Source: Oasisia sp. SBJ-2009
Lineage: Eukaryota; Annelida; Polychaeta; Sabellida; Siboglinidae
DNA length: 64,000 nucleotides
Direction: 5' to 3'
NCBI GenBank assembly: GCA_964017155.1
Contig: OZ024864.1
Span: 36,193,480-36,257,479 of the forward strand
Below are positions 62,854 to 64,000 of the stretch, one piece after another. The notes beneath the pieces are model-generated. The model saw only the letters and a program-made list of their open reading frames with translations. It did no database searches and had not been told where the DNA came from. A program made the translations under genes and the position numbers. The first letter of the stretch is position 1; every line of letters starts with the position of its first letter.

Positions 62854-63789
62854 GATCACACTGCTGATGTTCTTCCCCTGGTTGATCACACTTTTGACGT
62901 GGTTCCACTGGTTGATCACACTGTTGACGTGGTTCCACCAGTTCATCAAGCTGTTGACGTGGTTCCACTAGTTGATCACACTCTTGACGTGGTTCCATTG
63001 GTTGATCACACTGTTGATGTGGTTTCACTGGTTTATCACGCTGATGTCGTGGTTCCAGTGGTTGATCACGCTGTTGACGTGTTTCCACTAGTTGATCACA
63101 CTGTTGACGTGGCGCCACTGGTTGATCACGCTGTTGACGTAGTTCCATTGGTTGATCACACTGTTGACGTTGTTCCAATGGTTGATCACACTATTGACGT
63201 CGTTCCTCTGGTTGATCACATTGTTGACTTCTTACAACATGTTGATCGCACTGTTGACATCGTTCAAAAGGTTGCTCACACTGTTGAAATCGTTCCATTT
63301 GTTGATCACATTGTTGACCTCGTTCCACTGGTGTATCACACTGTTGACATCGTTCCATTGGTTGATCACACTGTTGACGTCGTTCCACTGGTTGATCACA
63401 GTGTTGACGTCATTCCTGTGGTTGATCACACTGTTGACGTCGTTCCACTGGTTGATCACACTGTTGACGTCGTTACATTGGTTGATCACATTGTTGCCCT
63501 CGTTCCATTGGTTGATCACACTGTTGGTCTCGTTCCTCTGGTTGATCACACTGTTGACTTCGTTCCTCTGGTTGATCACACTGTTGACGTCGTTCCACTG
63601 GTTGATCACACTGTTGACATCGTTCACCTGGTTGATCGCACTGTTGACGTCGTTCCTCTTTTTGATCACACTGTTGACGTCGTTCCACTGGTTGATCACA
63701 CAGTTGACCTCGTTCCACTGGTTGATCACACTGTTGACCTCGTTCCACTGGTTGATCACACTGTTGACATCGTTCCACTGGTTGATCAC
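62854..63789 (+). repeat. Array 32 (936 bp)
   Basis: Copy of array 28 at 4,600 bp with a few point changes. Confidence 0.95.
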
Positions 63790-64000
63790 GGCATCGCGCA
63801 CTTAGATTTTCTTTTTTCAAAAAACCTGCATAGTTAGTCCCCATATACGTCAGTATGTACGCATTAGTTATTCGATGTGAATCGAGGTAACATATTGATA
63901 AATTAATTAATAATCAACTACCAATAGCAATTATAAGCGGTATGTTACATACATTTCTTCGCGGATTGCTTGATGAAACAAGACTGTAGATTGATTAAAC
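63790..64000 (+). repeat. Spacer 33 (A2, short), cut by window edge
   Basis: First 211 bp only; CATATTGATAAATTAATTAATAA is seen in place of the usual TTGTTAAATT, and TTACATACATTTC as in spacer 29. Confidence 0.9.

Larger units (their letters stand above)
2644..64000 (+). repeat. Higher-order satellite locus: 30-bp minisatellite arrays separated by about 0.46-0.50-kb spacers
   Basis: Whole-locus entry. The clean 30-bp unit is at 4327-4356 (V D H T V D V V P L if read in its first frame). Variation is concentrated at a few sites: the bases after GAC (GTC, GTG, CTC, TTC, ATC), the CACACT/CACGCT/CACATT triplet and the CCACTG/CCATTG/CCTCTG/CCAATG end. Length variants are 22 bp (8-bp deletion) and 29 bp (1-bp deletion). 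All units lie in the same orientation. Array lengths differ between related copies mostly by multiples of 30 bp, as expected from unequal exchange. The locus reaches the right window edge, so its full size is unknown. Function is unknown. Confidence 0.97.
61776..64000 (+). repeat. 4.6-kb repeat, copy 2 (runs off the window)
   Basis: Array 31, spacer 32, array 32 and the start of spacer 33. Confidence 0.85.

Noticed and set aside
2696..63844. Some hundreds of long open reading frames with ten-residue repeats on both strands
   Set aside because: They follow from a stop-free 30-bp unit whose length is a multiple of 3. They are open in four frames at once, change frame at 22- and 29-bp units, end in the spacers, and have no domain, signal or consistent start.
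2644..64000. CRISPR array
   Set aside because: Although units are about 30 bp, they are head-to-tail without unique spacers, the larger spacers are all alike, the DNA has eukaryotic character and there are no cas genes.

Overview
The window looks like nuclear DNA of a eukaryote, most likely an invertebrate animal. It is AT-rich, has long (AT)n and (GA)n simple repeats, shows no compact gene arrangement, and is dominated by one very long tandem array. The species cannot be named from the sequence. I find no protein-coding or RNA gene that I can support.

Layout: 1-173 is an (AT)n microsatellite. 174-2325 is apparently single-copy AT-rich DNA without a convincing gene; it holds four copies of a 17-bp motif. 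2326-2611 is a polypurine (GA-rich) tract. From about 2644 to the right edge (64000, where it is still running) lies one satellite locus of three nested levels. Level 1 is a 30-bp minisatellite unit (clean example 4327-4356) containing the sub-motifs TGATCA, GTTGAC, GACGTC and CCACTG; there are roughly 1,500 units, all in one orientation. Level 2 is a composite unit: an array of 30-bp units followed by a non-repetitive spacer of 462-463 bp (short form) or 502-504 bp (long form). I count 33 spacers, the last cut by the window edge, in three subfamilies (called A1, A2 and B here). Four copies of a second, 135-bp insert also occur. Level 3 is a set of higher-order duplications: 292-bp and 1,004-bp periods, a 2.9-kb period, 3.4-3.7-kb and 5.1-kb periods (the last three times), a 2,681-bp duplication, one large tandem duplication of about 16.7 kb whose second copy has lost about 3.5 kb, a 4.6-kb repeat, and a 1.05-kb triplication at the right end.

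The locus produces a large number of long open reading frames. They are a by-product of the repeat: 30 is divisible by 3 and the unit has no stop in four of six frames, so every array is open in four frames at once with ten-residue periods. One-bp and 8-bp deletions in recurrent variant units change the frame, and the spacers close all frames. I therefore annotate repeats, not genes.

The most interesting features are the record of how the array grew. The spacer sits exactly inside one 30-bp unit between two copies of GATCAC, as if it had once been inserted with a 6-bp target duplication and then co-amplified. Some spacers are chimeras of two subfamilies. Array 18 (44009-44763) is itself a hybrid that marks the breakpoint of the 16.7-kb duplication. 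A recurrent variant unit carries a dyad-symmetric sequence centred on TGACGTCA. Any function (chromatin, centromere, regulatory or none) is open.
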